A stretch of DNA of 16,379 nt from Desulfobulbus sp. (GTDB lineage Bacteria; Desulfobacterota; Desulfobulbia; Desulfobulbales; Desulfobulbaceae): assembly GCA_028684915.1 (NCBI GenBank), contig JAQUEZ010000130.1, positions 1 to 16,379 of the forward strand, given 5' to 3'. Below the pieces are notes generated by a model. That model worked only from the letters and a program-made list of their open reading frames with translations. It was not told the DNA's origin and did not search any database. The translations under genes were made by a program, and so were the position numbers. Each line of letters starts with the position of its first letter. The first letter of the stretch is position 1. Positions 1-6,967 of this stretch are shown piece by piece.

Positions 1-2
1 CC

Positions 3-356
3 CTCGAGAACGATGCGCTGATCGGGGGGGCCCTGGCGACCCTCGCCGACGCACCCGCCCCCTCGGCGCAGGGCTTCGCAGCGCAAGTCGACGCCTGCCT
101 GGCCCACGACACCCGAGAGCGCGCGGCGCGCATCGGCGCCCCGGCGCTCGTCCTGGCCGGAGAGGACGACATCCTCCTCCCTGCAATCGCAGCCGAGACG
201 CTCGCCGGGCTCCTGCCCCGTGGGCGGTTCGAACACCACCCCGGTGGCCACGCCTTCCTGTCGGAGAGCACGCGCGTCGTGGCGGCATCGGTACTGCGAT
301 TCCTGGGCTCGGCCCGCGAGGTAACGAAAGAATCTGCAAGCACAGCTTGCTTTTGA
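3..356 (+). CDS. alpha/beta-hydrolase, C-terminal part (5' end outside window)
   Basis: Reading frame 3 is open from the window edge to a TGA at 354-356 (117 codons) and carries the C-terminal part of an alpha/beta-hydrolase fold. The stretch IGAPALVLAGEDDILLP is the usual strand before the acid turn (candidate catalytic Asp in GEDD). HHPGGHAFLSES supplies the catalytic His in a GGHAF context. The nucleophile elbow would lie upstream, outside the window. The substrate cannot be told; esterase, haloperoxidase and C-C hydrolase types share this tail. The DNA is extremely GC-rich up to about 320. The last dozen residues (EVTKESASTACF) are encoded in much lower-GC DNA and look like a foreign tail added at a junction. 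It is the only gene in the left part on the plus strand. The family is fairly certain, the function is not. Confidence 0.75.
   Translation, partial: LENDALIGGALATLADAPAPSAQGFAAQVDACLAHDTRERAARIGAPALVLAGEDDILLPAIAAETLAGLLPRGRFEHHPGGHAFLSESTRVVAASVLRFLGSAREVTKESASTACF
336..354 (+). terminator. short hairpin plus T run at the end of the hydrolase
   Basis: GCAAGC (336-341) and GCTTGC (345-350) form a 6-bp stem with an ACA loop, followed directly by TTTT. It overlaps the hydrolase stop codon and has the form of a small intrinsic terminator. The T run is short, so this is only a moderate call. Confidence 0.4.
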
Positions 357-370
357 CGGGAGTCAGCTCT

Positions 371-386
371 GCATAACGAGCGGCAG
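371..386. other. half of an attC-like site
   Basis: GCATAAC followed by GAGCGGCAG repeats, in inverted orientation, the outer arm of the attC-like site at 881-945 (there, on the minus strand, ACATAAC followed by ATGCGGCAG). From CATAAC onward 13 of 15 positions agree. No complementary partner arm is visible within 100 bases on either side, so this is either one surviving half of a recombination site or chance. Its place just beyond the 3' end of the DUF4440 gene is where that cassette's own attC would be expected. Confidence 0.35.
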
Positions 387-422
387 CAATCAAGTGGCCG
401 AGTGGCGTCTCTATTTCGATGC

Positions 423-812
423 TTATGATGCGGGATTTACATTGCTGTTCCAAATATCGCGATGAAGGTGCCATTGTCCTGCTGACCTTCGCCAAAGCAC
501 CATGTACTTGCCATGGTCTATCTCTTCACCATTGTCGGCATAGAGCGCGTAAACGCCCACTTCGTTTGCCCATTGGCCAAGATCAACAACTTCAGCGCTC
601 GTCAGCACTATGGCCGCAATCCCCTTCTTGATTACCGCATCCCAGAAACCCTTAATCCCTTCGCGCCCTTGGATGGGCTCGCTGTTGGGTGGCAACAGCT
701 GGGCGTCTTCTGTATATAGCATGGCCATTTCATCCGGGTTTCGCTCCTCAAAAGCCTTCATGAAAGACGCGCTCTGAACCTCCAATTCCTTTACCACTTG
801 CTGGTTACTCAT
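423..812 (-). CDS. SnoaL-like / DUF4440 family protein
   Basis: This is a 129-residue protein of the NTF2-like fold, a small cone-shaped alpha+beta barrel used by ketosteroid-isomerase-like enzymes and many proteins of unknown role. Recognisable parts are the first helix (residues 5-30), the segment YTEDAQLLPPNSEPIQGRE (33-51), typical of DUF4440 and SnoaL-like proteins, and the C-terminal strands GKYMVLWRRSAGQWHLHRDIWN in two halves (101-122). There is no signal peptide, so it is probably cytoplasmic. A start 7 codons upstream (833) is possible. The ATG at 810-812 is preferred because it follows AAGGAGGAGAAG at ideal spacing. The gene sits immediately inside an attC-like site (core box at 881-887), the position expected of an integron cassette gene with a ~70-base leader. 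No substrate can be assigned. Confidence 0.85.
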   Translation of the reverse strand: MSNQQVVKELEVQSASFMKAFEERNPDEMAMLYTEDAQLLPPNSEPIQGREGIKGFWDAVIKKGIAAIVLTSAEVVDLGQWANEVGVYALYADNGEEIDHGKYMVLWRRSAGQWHLHRDIWNSNVNPAS

Positions 813-880
813 CTTCTCCTCCTTCAGCGACATGCCGACATGTGCGCCGCAACAGAGATACTACCAGAAGCATTTAGGCC

Positions 881-945
881 ACCTAACGGTGCGGCGGATG
901 ACCTGCGGCGAATTTTTGGCCGACTGGTCCTGCCGCATGTTATGT
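881..945 (-). other. attC-like integron recombination site
   Basis: Read on the minus strand the site runs ACATAAC (945-939), TGCGGC (937-932), a central arm, GCCGCA (895-890), then GTTAGGT (887-881). The last box fits the integron core consensus GTTRRRY exactly. The first is the matching R'' box with one departure from RYYYAAC. The inner arms keep pairing (GGA/TCC, CC/GG, CGGC/GCCG) around an AAAAATT loop with unpaired bases, giving the imperfect cruciform typical of attC. It starts about 47 bases after the stop of the helical-repeat gene and ends about 70 bases before the DUF4440 gene, exactly as between two cassettes transcribed leftward. What is seen is the structure; use by an integron integrase is inferred. 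Confidence 0.7.
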
Positions 946-992
946 CATCGTTTTATTATGTTACCTCACTCTGCCGTTCAGGGCCAGCGGCC

Positions 993-2288
993 TTACCACA
1001 ACAGCCTCTCCGATCTGTTGAAATTGCTGATTTTTCCCTCGAGATAAAATCTATCCATCCTCCATTCTCCATCAATATTGAGCAACTTGATCTCACATTC
1101 GGCTCCCTTTTGCTGGTTCTTTCGCAGAAGAAGGTATCGAGCCACACTCGTCGAGCCGGAAATGTGTTTAATTTCTCCAAGATCACCAATGAGCTTGTTT
1201 AGCTGTTCCTTGCTTAAAATCCCCCAGCGCTCCGCAAAGTGCCTATCGTAGGGCTCAAAGCAAGCGACCAGTGTCTCCGTATCTCCTTCCTTGAGCGCAG
1301 CAAGGAAAGTCTTCCACGTCTTTTCCGGCGAGGAAAGGCGGGGATCCGGTCCGAGAATAACCTTGATACCACGTCTAGCAGCAATTCGCCTGATATCTTC
1401 AGACATTGCCGCAGCCTTCTCATTTTCCCCTGTTTTACTGTAATTTTTTATCATGATCATGCGAAGCAAGAGTGCGCAATAACCATCGCTATATTTTGCC
1501 AGATAAGCATGCATGGCCTTTTCGTCAGGTGGATCATCGTATCCAGTCGGAGATTTGGCGACCAACATGAAATTGAGGATGCTGGAGCTCAAATCGTTGC
1601 TGCTTTCTGATATGACTTCAGCAGAGTTATAATCGTCTGAACCCACGAGATCATACTGCGCGGCAGGTGAAACAAGAAGCAACAGATAAGTGACAATCTC
1701 GACGGTAGTCTCATCCAATTTCGGAAATATTGGCATAAGAGGCGTCCCTTTTCCGCCTGTCGTCACACGAAGTCCATCGATTTGGTAACGGACAATGCGG
1801 GCAAGTTCACTGAGCATCACCCAACTGCTGCAGTCAAGGTCGGTTTTCACAATACGATGCAAAGCATCCAGTAACTCCTTATAGCTGCTTTCAGCCATCG
1901 ACCTGTTCTCCATGCGCTCGTATATCTCGCCGGCAAATAGCAAATCGACAGGTGGTAATTCTCCTTTACCGGTAAGTTTGATGCGATAACCAGCTGCTTT
2001 CTTCAAAAAGGCCAATGCTCCATTGGAATCGTTCAAACGCCAGGCACGGAGATAACAACAGAAAAGAAGATCCAAGTATTTCTGTTTCACCTGGGTTGTC
2101 GCCATTTCTTTATGGACAGGGGCATTGATACGCGTTTCAAGGAAACCGAGTACTTTCTGGTAATCTCCTTTCCGGTATAAAAGAGCAATTTCTTTCGGAA
2201 TTGTTTCTACTGTTGCGATTGCATTGACGGGACAGACAATGGTGAGAAGTATCGGCAGACAGATAAGGTAAGATAGCAATCTTTTCAT
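993..2288 (-). CDS. exported helical-repeat protein with C-terminal NTF2-like domain
   Basis: This is a 431-residue protein. Residues 1-24 are a signal peptide (MKRLLSYL, then a hydrophobic core, ending CPVNA). Residues 30-310 are mostly amphipathic helices with TPR-like pairs (ALLYRKGDYQKVLGFLETR; GEIYERMENRSMAESSYKELL). Residues 319-415 begin PEKTWKTFLAALKEGDTETLVACF and end in DGEWRMDRF, resembling DUF4878-type NTF2-like domains that often terminate bacterial exported proteins. It is probably periplasmic; the function is unknown. The ATG at 2286-2288 is chosen over one 17 codons upstream because it begins the signal peptide and follows AAAGGG. That Shine-Dalgarno lies inside a perfect palindrome (2301-2313). 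An attC-like site follows the stop, and a dispersed repeat lies in the leader. Confidence 0.8.
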   Translation of the reverse strand: MKRLLSYLICLPILLTIVCPVNAIATVETIPKEIALLYRKGDYQKVLGFLETRINAPVHKEMATTQVKQKYLDLLFCCYLRAWRLNDSNGALAFLKKAAGYRIKLTGKGELPPVDLLFAGEIYERMENRSMAESSYKELLDALHRIVKTDLDCSSWVMLSELARIVRYQIDGLRVTTGGKGTPLMPIFPKLDETTVEIVTYLLLLVSPAAQYDLVGSDDYNSAEVISESSNDLSSSILNFMLVAKSPTGYDDPPDEKAMHAYLAKYSDGYCALLLRMIMIKNYSKTGENEKAAAMSEDIRRIAARRGIKVILGPDPRLSSPEKTWKTFLAALKEGDTETLVACFEPYDRHFAERWGILSKEQLNKLIGDLGEIKHISGSTSVARYLLLRKNQQKGAECEIKLLNIDGEWRMDRFYLEGKISNFNRSERLLW

Positions 2289-2300
2289 GGTTACAGCGCC

Positions 2301-2313
2301 CTTTACGGTAAAG
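2301..2313 (-). promoter_or_regulatory. palindrome over the Shine-Dalgarno of the helical-repeat gene
   Basis: CTTTACGGTAAAG is a perfect 13-base palindrome (6-bp arms, one central base) covering the AAAG of the likely ribosome-binding site, 12-25 bases before the ATG. In RNA it could fold into a small hairpin that hides the site, or in DNA serve as a repressor half-site pair. Neither is proven. Confidence 0.3.
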
Positions 2314-2351
2314 TGGCAAAAAGGGACGCCCATGGCCAAGTGTGATGCGAG

Positions 2352-2400
2352 GACGTTCTTGATTTAGTGCTTTAACGAACACTTGGAAATTAACTTAAAC
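2352..2400 (-). repeat. dispersed leader repeat, copy 1
   Basis: The core at 2352-2381 (GACGTTCTTGATTTAGTGCT, then TTAACGAACA) matches copy 2 at 11047-11076 in 27 of 30 positions. Its inner 21 bases match copy 3 (6872 onward) in 18 of 21. It lies ~65-110 bases upstream of the helical-repeat gene start. Confidence 0.65.
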
Positions 2401-2431
2401 TAGAAACCCTCATGGTTAATACAGCGGGCGC

Positions 2432-2950
2432 TCAGTAATTCAAACTCATCGTCAGCTCTATGTTCCGCCCATCGTATAGGAAGCTGGCGGCAGAGAATGA
2501 AGGAGCTCCCAGCATTGCTTTGGCGTCGTTTGAAAAACCGTATCCTTCCGTAGGGATACCTATCAGGTTGGTATCCAGCTTGCCGTTCATATTCTCATCA
2601 TGAACGACGGCCATCGCATATCTACCGGGCGGGATGTCTTCAAAGTCACAACGCGCTTGGGAGTCCCGAATTTTAATCATCATAATATTCGTCGCAGAGT
2701 GCAGGTATTCTTTAGGGAAACCCTCCGGCGATTCGAACAGCGCGCACGCTACTGTTCCAGTGCTGTTTCTTATATTCAGAATCTTCACGTGAATTCCGGG
2801 GCATGGTGGTTGGGCAAATACAAGGACAGGAAGATTCGCAAATATCAGTACTGCTAACCATGCTGCACATCGAACTCTCATCGGGGCTCGTATCTGCGGA
2901 CCTCTGATCGTGGAAGCCGCCGCTGACATCCGGATTGTTGACTCATTCAT
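2432..2950 (-). CDS. DUF2141 family exported protein
   Basis: This 172-residue protein matches DUF2141, a family of small secreted or periplasmic beta-sandwich proteins. Hallmarks seen are GTVACALFESPEGFPK (65-80), PPGRYAMAVVHDENMNGKLD (108-126 region) and GIPTEGYGFSND (131-142). The run DENMNGKLD resembles a calcium-binding loop with acidic and Asn residues at alternate positions. A hydrophobic segment (residues 28-46, ending VFA before QPP) is a signal peptide with an unusually long, 23-residue N-terminal extension. An alternative start at MRVRC (residue 24) would remove it. The upstream ATG is kept because it has a very good GGGAGGAAGATC ribosome site. Function unknown; cell-surface or periplasmic location is inferred. 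Confidence 0.85.
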   Translation of the reverse strand: MNESTIRMSAAASTIRGPQIRAPMRVRCAAWLAVLIFANLPVLVFAQPPCPGIHVKILNIRNSTGTVACALFESPEGFPKEYLHSATNIMMIKIRDSQARCDFEDIPPGRYAMAVVHDENMNGKLDTNLIGIPTEGYGFSNDAKAMLGAPSFSAASFLYDGRNIELTMSLNY

Positions 2951-3206
2951 GATCTTCCTCCCAGCTCGCGCCAACCAGTATACCCTGAATGGAACAAAGC
3001 GGAGCCTTGGCTACCGTCCCTGGATAGGGTCCTAACCACCCAGTGATGATCCCTTCCTCAACCACCCATTTTTCACAAATTTGTTCACCCAAAATTATCC
3101 GTCGGCACATGTATATCTTAATATAGTATATTATATCTGGCCATTATCCCGAATCAACAGCTTGGCCCTTACGGTGACATTGTTTATTTTTTTCGGGCCA
3201 ATAAAA
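2951..3206. other. AT-rich leader region without a gene
   Basis: No convincing coding frame was found. The stretch holds a small hairpin (GTCCCTGGATAGGGTCC region, ~3016-3032) and two copies of AACCACCCA. It also holds a ~40-base sequence (3049-3088) repeated near 14023-14061, and a very AT-rich tract (3110-3140) that could contain the promoter of the DUF2141 gene. Confidence 0.4.
3049..3088 (-). repeat. dispersed ~40-bp repeat, copy A
   Basis: Beginning ATCCCTTCCTCAACCACC and ending TTCAC, it aligns with 14023-14061 (ATCCCCTTCTCAACCACC ... TTCAC) at about 32 of 40 positions with one gap. Both copies lie upstream of a minus-strand gene. Confidence 0.45.
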
Positions 3207-3232
3207 AGCGGGGCCGTTTCTTCGGCCCCGCT
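3203..3232 (-). terminator. strong intrinsic terminator for the split secreted-protein gene
   Basis: AGCGGGGCCG (3207-3216) and CGGCCCCGCT (3223-3232) make a perfect 10-bp GC-rich stem with a 6-base loop. On the minus strand the stem is followed by TTTTTATT. It lies ~115 bases after the stop codon of the gene at 3347 and is the clearest terminator in the window. Confidence 0.9.
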
Positions 3233-3346
3233 TATAACGTAATCCCCACCTCAAAAACTATTTTTCGATCCTGATGCCTGGGATGAACGAATGTATACCC
3301 GTAAATATCAAAAAGACAAAACTGACACCATAGATTCCTGAACGGC

Positions 3347-4516
3347 TCAGTTGCCCGTGGCAGGGATTGAAACCTGCCGCCTTGCCGGCTGATTGACGCA
3401 GGAAGCCATCGGCGCCCCGATCGTGCGCGGACAATCGACATCGACCGACACCGTCAGGCTGGAGCCCTGATAAAGCTTCCACCAGTCATTGTACTGCACA
3501 TGGCCGCCTTTGGCGGCGATCCGCGCCTTATGGCCGGGCAGCCAGTAGTCCGCCGGCTTGAGGAAGAAGGTGTATTGCTTGCTCTCGCCCGGCGCCATGC
3601 GCGGCAGTTCCGGATGTACGCCGTCGAACAGCGGTGCGCGAAGCGGGCCATTGACCTTCAACATCTCAAGATCGCAGGGGAAGATTGAAGTGTCGGTGTA
3701 GCAGGTGTTGGTGGCGACCTGAAAATTGTGGGTGCCGGGATAGTTGGTGCCGATGAAATCAATCTTCAGACGATCCGGCGCCAGCGCCGAATAGACCAGA
3801 GCATCGGACTTGCGCGTGACCCGCACGACGACGCGCGCGGGTTGACTGGCCGAACCGGGTGCAGGTTCTGCTGTGACCCCTGGGGGAAGGCAGAGCGGTT
3901 CCGCGCCATTCCTGTGGGCCAATTCGACGTCGCCGCAATAGCTCGCGACTGTGGTATGGGCGACCTCTTTGGCCATGTCCTGAATGCCGGAGCGGATCGC
4001 GTTCTGGCACTGCGCATCGCAATCAATGCCTGCCTGCGAGGCGGCCACTTCAACGAGATAATCCATGCCCTGATTGGTCAGGTCTTCCATGGTCGGCAGA
4101 GTGGGCGGCACGCCCAGTGCCACCAGCCCGGCATTCAGTCCCGCCATGAGCCCCGCTTCGCATTTCGCATTGCACAGATTTCCGGGCAGCACGTTGATGC
4201 CTTTGGCGATTGACTTGACCGCCGCAGACTTGATGCCCGCATAGGCGGACGACACCCAGGAGGTGCCGGAAGAGGTAAAATCCCACAGCGATGTGTACCA
4301 GGCCTTCTCGCCGATACCCTTGTAGATCTTCGGACACATCGCCTTACCGCTTTGCAGAAATTGCGCATACAAATTGTAGGTCATGTCGCCGGCAGGGCCG
4401 TGGAAAGCGTTCCTGTCGACCCCGGTGATTTTCACGCAGCCCCACGGCAAGGTCTGCGGCTTAATGCGATCGAAGGATACGATGCTGACGGTGTAGACGT
4501 CATTCGGCAGTTGCAC
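3347..4516 (-). CDS. C-terminal portion of a secreted protein split by an amber codon
   Basis: This is the downstream part of a protein whose upstream part is at 4529-5158. The two lie in the same frame, separated only by one TAG (4529-4531). Without it the product would be about 603 residues. The nominal start here is a GTG (4514-4516) with no ribosome-binding site, so independent translation is doubtful. The frame continues smoothly from ANPLVQLPNDVYTVSIVSF. The middle is helical and Ala/Gly-rich with paired cysteines (LCNAKCEAG; GIDCDAQCQ). The C-terminal ~140 residues look like a beta-sandwich (VVVRVTRK; APGESKQYTFFLKP). Cysteines and the signal peptide on the first half imply an extracellular protein. 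Codon use is GC-rich, unlike the neighbours. Family not recognised. Confidence 0.7.
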   Translation of the reverse strand: MQLPNDVYTVSIVSFDRIKPQTLPWGCVKITGVDRNAFHGPAGDMTYNLYAQFLQSGKAMCPKIYKGIGEKAWYTSLWDFTSSGTSWVSSAYAGIKSAAVKSIAKGINVLPGNLCNAKCEAGLMAGLNAGLVALGVPPTLPTMEDLTNQGMDYLVEVAASQAGIDCDAQCQNAIRSGIQDMAKEVAHTTVASYCGDVELAHRNGAEPLCLPPGVTAEPAPGSASQPARVVVRVTRKSDALVYSALAPDRLKIDFIGTNYPGTHNFQVATNTCYTDTSIFPCDLEMLKVNGPLRAPLFDGVHPELPRMAPGESKQYTFFLKPADYWLPGHKARIAAKGGHVQYNDWWKLYQGSSLTVSVDVDCPRTIGAPMASCVNQPARRQVSIPATGN

Positions 4517-4528
4517 GAGCGGATTGGC

Positions 4529-5158
4529 CTACTGCGGCGCGGTTTGCGGAAAATCGAGCCGCACCGTGTTGGAGACCGCTGCCGGCTTGCCGCCGAACAT
4601 CGGCACCACGCGAACATAGTAATGCGCAGGCATCATGTTGTACGGCGCCCGCTTCTTCATCCGCTTGGAGCTGCCTGTCTGCAGTGGTGGCAATTTGGCG
4701 AGGTTGAGCGTGAAGCGGCCGAGCTGTGGCGAGCCGGCATCACCTTCCGAAACGAGGCCCGGCGGGTTAGCCGAGTCCGCAGTGTAAGGCTGGGTAGAGA
4801 CCTGCCAGCGGGCCGAGGAGATGCCCACTGCGGTTGTCTTCCACGAGAAATCGCGCGGCAGAGAACGCGCGCCGGCGGCCACCGTGACGGTATCGGTCAG
4901 CCAGCTGCCGAGACCCTCGCGGCAGGTGCCCTGGACGCAGACCTTCAGTGTGGTCGTGCCCTGGGGTGCGATCTTGCCAATGACACCGGATGACGGTCGG
5001 ACGGGGGTAATCGGCTTCTTCTTGATCTGAAACTGGGCCGTGACCGGGGCCAGGGGGAGGGATTTGCTTTCCGCAGATGCAGCGCCTTGCGCCATCAGCA
5101 GGCTTAAAAAAACCGCAACGGCATGTTTGATATAACCACAGTTATCCGTAATTGCCAT
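4529..5158 (-). CDS. N-terminal portion of a secreted protein, ending at an in-frame amber codon
   Basis: This 209-residue product starts at ATG 5156-5158 with TAAGGAGCGGGAGAC just upstream. Residues 1-29 form a signal peptide (hydrophobic AVAVFLSLLMAQG, cleavage near ASA). The rest resembles tandem immunoglobulin/FnIII-like strands: GTTTLKVCVQGTCREGLGSW, RWQVSTQPY, and AHYYVRVVPMFGGKPAAVSN with the YYVRVV strand typical of such domains. It ends PQTAPQ then TAG, directly followed in frame by 393 more codons (see the entry at 3347). A single CAG-to-TAG change is the simplest cause. Readthrough or a recoded amber is a less likely alternative. GC-rich composition suggests acquisition from a different background. 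Function unknown. Confidence 0.75.
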   Translation of the reverse strand: MAITDNCGYIKHAVAVFLSLLMAQGAASAESKSLPLAPVTAQFQIKKKPITPVRPSSGVIGKIAPQGTTTLKVCVQGTCREGLGSWLTDTVTVAAGARSLPRDFSWKTTAVGISSARWQVSTQPYTADSANPPGLVSEGDAGSPQLGRFTLNLAKLPPLQTGSSKRMKKRAPYNMMPAHYYVRVVPMFGGKPAAVSNTVRLDFPQTAPQ

Positions 5159-5744
5159 GTCTCCCGCTCCTTACTTCTGTTTTGAATCCACAACGCACAA
5201 TGTGCTTCATTTAGCGGCTGTTTTCAAGCAGCAATACCACATAGCGGCTGCAGGCCTCACACTGCCTGGGTGAAAAATGACTCAAGCAATATCAGGAACA
5301 GGATGGTATATTACGGGAATCTGGCAAATTTCCGTGGACATCCATGAAAATTCTGTGACAATTCCTGCCCCACGAGAACAGATGTCCATAATTGCTGCAA
5401 GAAGCAGGAATGCGCCTAATCTCGATTCAGGGAATACCGGGGGACATCCTTGGCTATTTATTTATTTGCCAATAGCTAAATAGACAAAGACGTCCTAACC
5501 CCTCGTAAAGGCTCCCTCAGAAAAATGATAGTTCACAACCTGACACTTTAACCACGGTTTGGTTTCTTACGGACAAAGTTGATCAATTATTTCCATTTTC
5601 AACGGCTGACCCCTCAGCCTCCTCTTCTATGAAATTTCTCTTTAAAATACCCGGCCCGCAATGAGTTCCCAAATTCGGTACGGGAAGAGATTCCGAACCT
5701 TCCGATGTTTCCATATTCCTGGTGCCGCGCCCGGGGAATCCTTC
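5159..5744. other. long intergenic region without a convincing gene
   Basis: A 68-codon open frame on the plus strand (5277-5483) lacks a good ribosome site and recognisable features, so it is not called. The region holds two interleaved inverted repeats: TGGACAT 5335-5341 with ATGTCCA 5382-5388, and ATTCCTGC 5361-5368 with GCAGGAAT 5404-5411. It also holds a GGGGGACATCC motif (~5440) reminiscent of the GGGGACAT repeat family. The promoter of the split secreted protein must lie at its left end. Confidence 0.4.
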
Positions 5745-6710
5745 CTACCTGTTCATGATAGCAAACGAAAGCGGAATAATGGCCATACTCAGCAGGATAT
5801 GCGCCATGACCAGGGCGGAAGCCGTATCACCGGCGCATCGGTACCGGGACGCGAAAACGGGTCCGAGGACAGCGGACGGCATGGTCGTTATCAGAATCGT
5901 CACTTGGGTCTGCAACGCGGTAAAATCGTACCAGCCCGCCTGCAACTGCGCGACCCATGGCTGCAGAAACATCTGGATGATCGCCGAACCGATCAGGAGC
6001 GACCAGAACGTGCCACGAAGAGAAGAAAACTTCAGTTGCAGGGCGAGGACCATGCAGGCCACGGCAGCCAATGTGCCATCTATCATGCGCAGGGCCTCCC
6101 AGAAAGGATCGAGCAAAGGTGTTTGCCGCAGCCAGGGAAACTGCGAGACGACTATCCCCAAGATTACGGCAATGAAAATGGGAGAGTGAAAATAGTCAAC
6201 GGTGGCCTTGCGCCGCGATGCGACATCGTCCAGCGCCTCGCCGAACCTCATGGCGACCAGCGGCCCCAGGATAAAAATCGGCAACCCCACCCCAACTTCG
6301 CTCATGAAGACCGCGTCGGCCAGTGCCTGGGGGTTGTTCGGAAACACGTACTGGATCACAGGGTATCCCATGAGCGCCGAAGAACCGAATGACGAAGTAA
6401 GCATCAGCGCGCCGATATGGGGCCGATCAAGTCGCAGGGCTTTGCCGAGCAACCATGAAGCAGCCATCGAAACCAGCGCGGCAACGATAATTGTCACGAC
6501 CATGAGATACTGGCGGGGCTCAACGGGATAGGTAGCCAATTTGGAAAAAATGACCGCCGGCAGTGCAGCCTGGGTCAGGAGACGGGCAAAAACGGCCTGG
6601 TGCTCTTCCGCGACAATGCCCTTTTTCTTCAGCAGAAGACAGAGACCGACTACGCCGGCAAACGCCGCCACCGTTTCTATAACCCGTAGATCTACCGTTG
6701 CTTCAACCAT
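5745..6710 (-). CDS. AEC (auxin efflux carrier) family permease
   Basis: This 321-residue integral membrane protein has about ten hydrophobic segments in two halves around a charged central loop (FGEALDDVASRRKATVDYF, ~157-175). The N-terminal half shows features of the AEC/malate-permease family (TC 2.A.69). KKKGIVAEEHQAVFARLLTQ precedes LPAVIFSKLA. The substrate-site half has SSFGSSALMGYPVIQYVFPN. The C-terminal half carries TTMPSAVLGPVFASRYRC, which matches the family's second crossover motif. Family members export or exchange organic acids such as malate or malonate, and plant auxin. The substrate here cannot be read from the sequence. The ATG at 6708-6710 is preferred over one 9 codons upstream because it follows GGAGGAGAGC. 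The leader contains hairpins and copy 3 of the dispersed leader repeat. Confidence 0.88.
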   Translation of the reverse strand: MVEATVDLRVIETVAAFAGVVGLCLLLKKKGIVAEEHQAVFARLLTQAALPAVIFSKLATYPVEPRQYLMVVTIIVAALVSMAASWLLGKALRLDRPHIGALMLTSSFGSSALMGYPVIQYVFPNNPQALADAVFMSEVGVGLPIFILGPLVAMRFGEALDDVASRRKATVDYFHSPIFIAVILGIVVSQFPWLRQTPLLDPFWEALRMIDGTLAAVACMVLALQLKFSSLRGTFWSLLIGSAIIQMFLQPWVAQLQAGWYDFTALQTQVTILITTMPSAVLGPVFASRYRCAGDTASALVMAHILLSMAIIPLSFAIMNR

Positions 6711-6814
6711 GCTCTCCTCCATTATTAAAGGTGCCAAGGCAGCAGTCCGTCGAGACTTTTCATAGTCATAACGCTACTACCCAGAGACGTCGTTTTCTTT
6801 TCACCCGGCCGCTG

Positions 6815-6875
6815 AAAACCCCTCGAAAAAAGAGATCGAGGCGTTAGTGAAAAATAGGAACACTTCCCTATTATT
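6815..6875 (-). promoter_or_regulatory. hairpin-rich leader of the AEC permease gene
   Basis: Two small hairpins lie in tandem: CCTCGA/TCGAGG (6821-6826 with 6836-6841) and AATAGG/CCTATT (6853-6858 with 6867-6872). A GAAAAC/GTTTTC pair lies on the left (6814-6819 with 6792-6797). The arrangement could be attenuator-like or part of a decayed repeat. No riboswitch class is recognised. Confidence 0.25.
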
Positions 6876-6913
6876 TAGTACTTTAACGGACACCCGGACA
6901 ATTAAATACAATA
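6872..6913 (-). repeat. dispersed leader repeat, copy 3
   Basis: TATTTAGTACTTTAACGGACA (6872-6892) matches copies 1 and 2. The right half (CCGGACAATTAAATACAATA) aligns with the GCAACTAATGCAATAA part of copy 2. It is followed ~30 bases later by a GTGTCCCC motif (6944-6951), as copy 2 is followed by GGGGACAT. Confidence 0.55.
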
Positions 6914-6967
6914 AAGCAAGAACATCCCGAAAGGTCCCTAATTGTGTCCCCGTTGAATAAAACGCTA

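Noticed and set aside
2352..2400. Reading the leader repeat (GTTAAAG on the minus strand) as an attC core site
   Set aside because: Similarity between copies continues more than 20 bases past the core box, which cassette boundaries should not do, and no paired inner arms are visible.
3728..4213. Long plus-strand frame opposite the split secreted protein
   Set aside because: A product of GC-rich antisense sequence; it has no ribosome site and no family features.
5277..5483. 68-codon open frame on the plus strand in the long gap
   Set aside because: Weak ribosome site, no recognisable protein features, and it covers the inverted repeats; probably not coding.
6768..6852. Possible second attC: TAACGC (from 6771) and GCGTTA (to 6846) about 75 bases apart
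   Set aside because: Only the six outer bases pair; no inner arms are complementary, the outer boxes do not fit the consensus well, and the interior is made of separate small hairpins.
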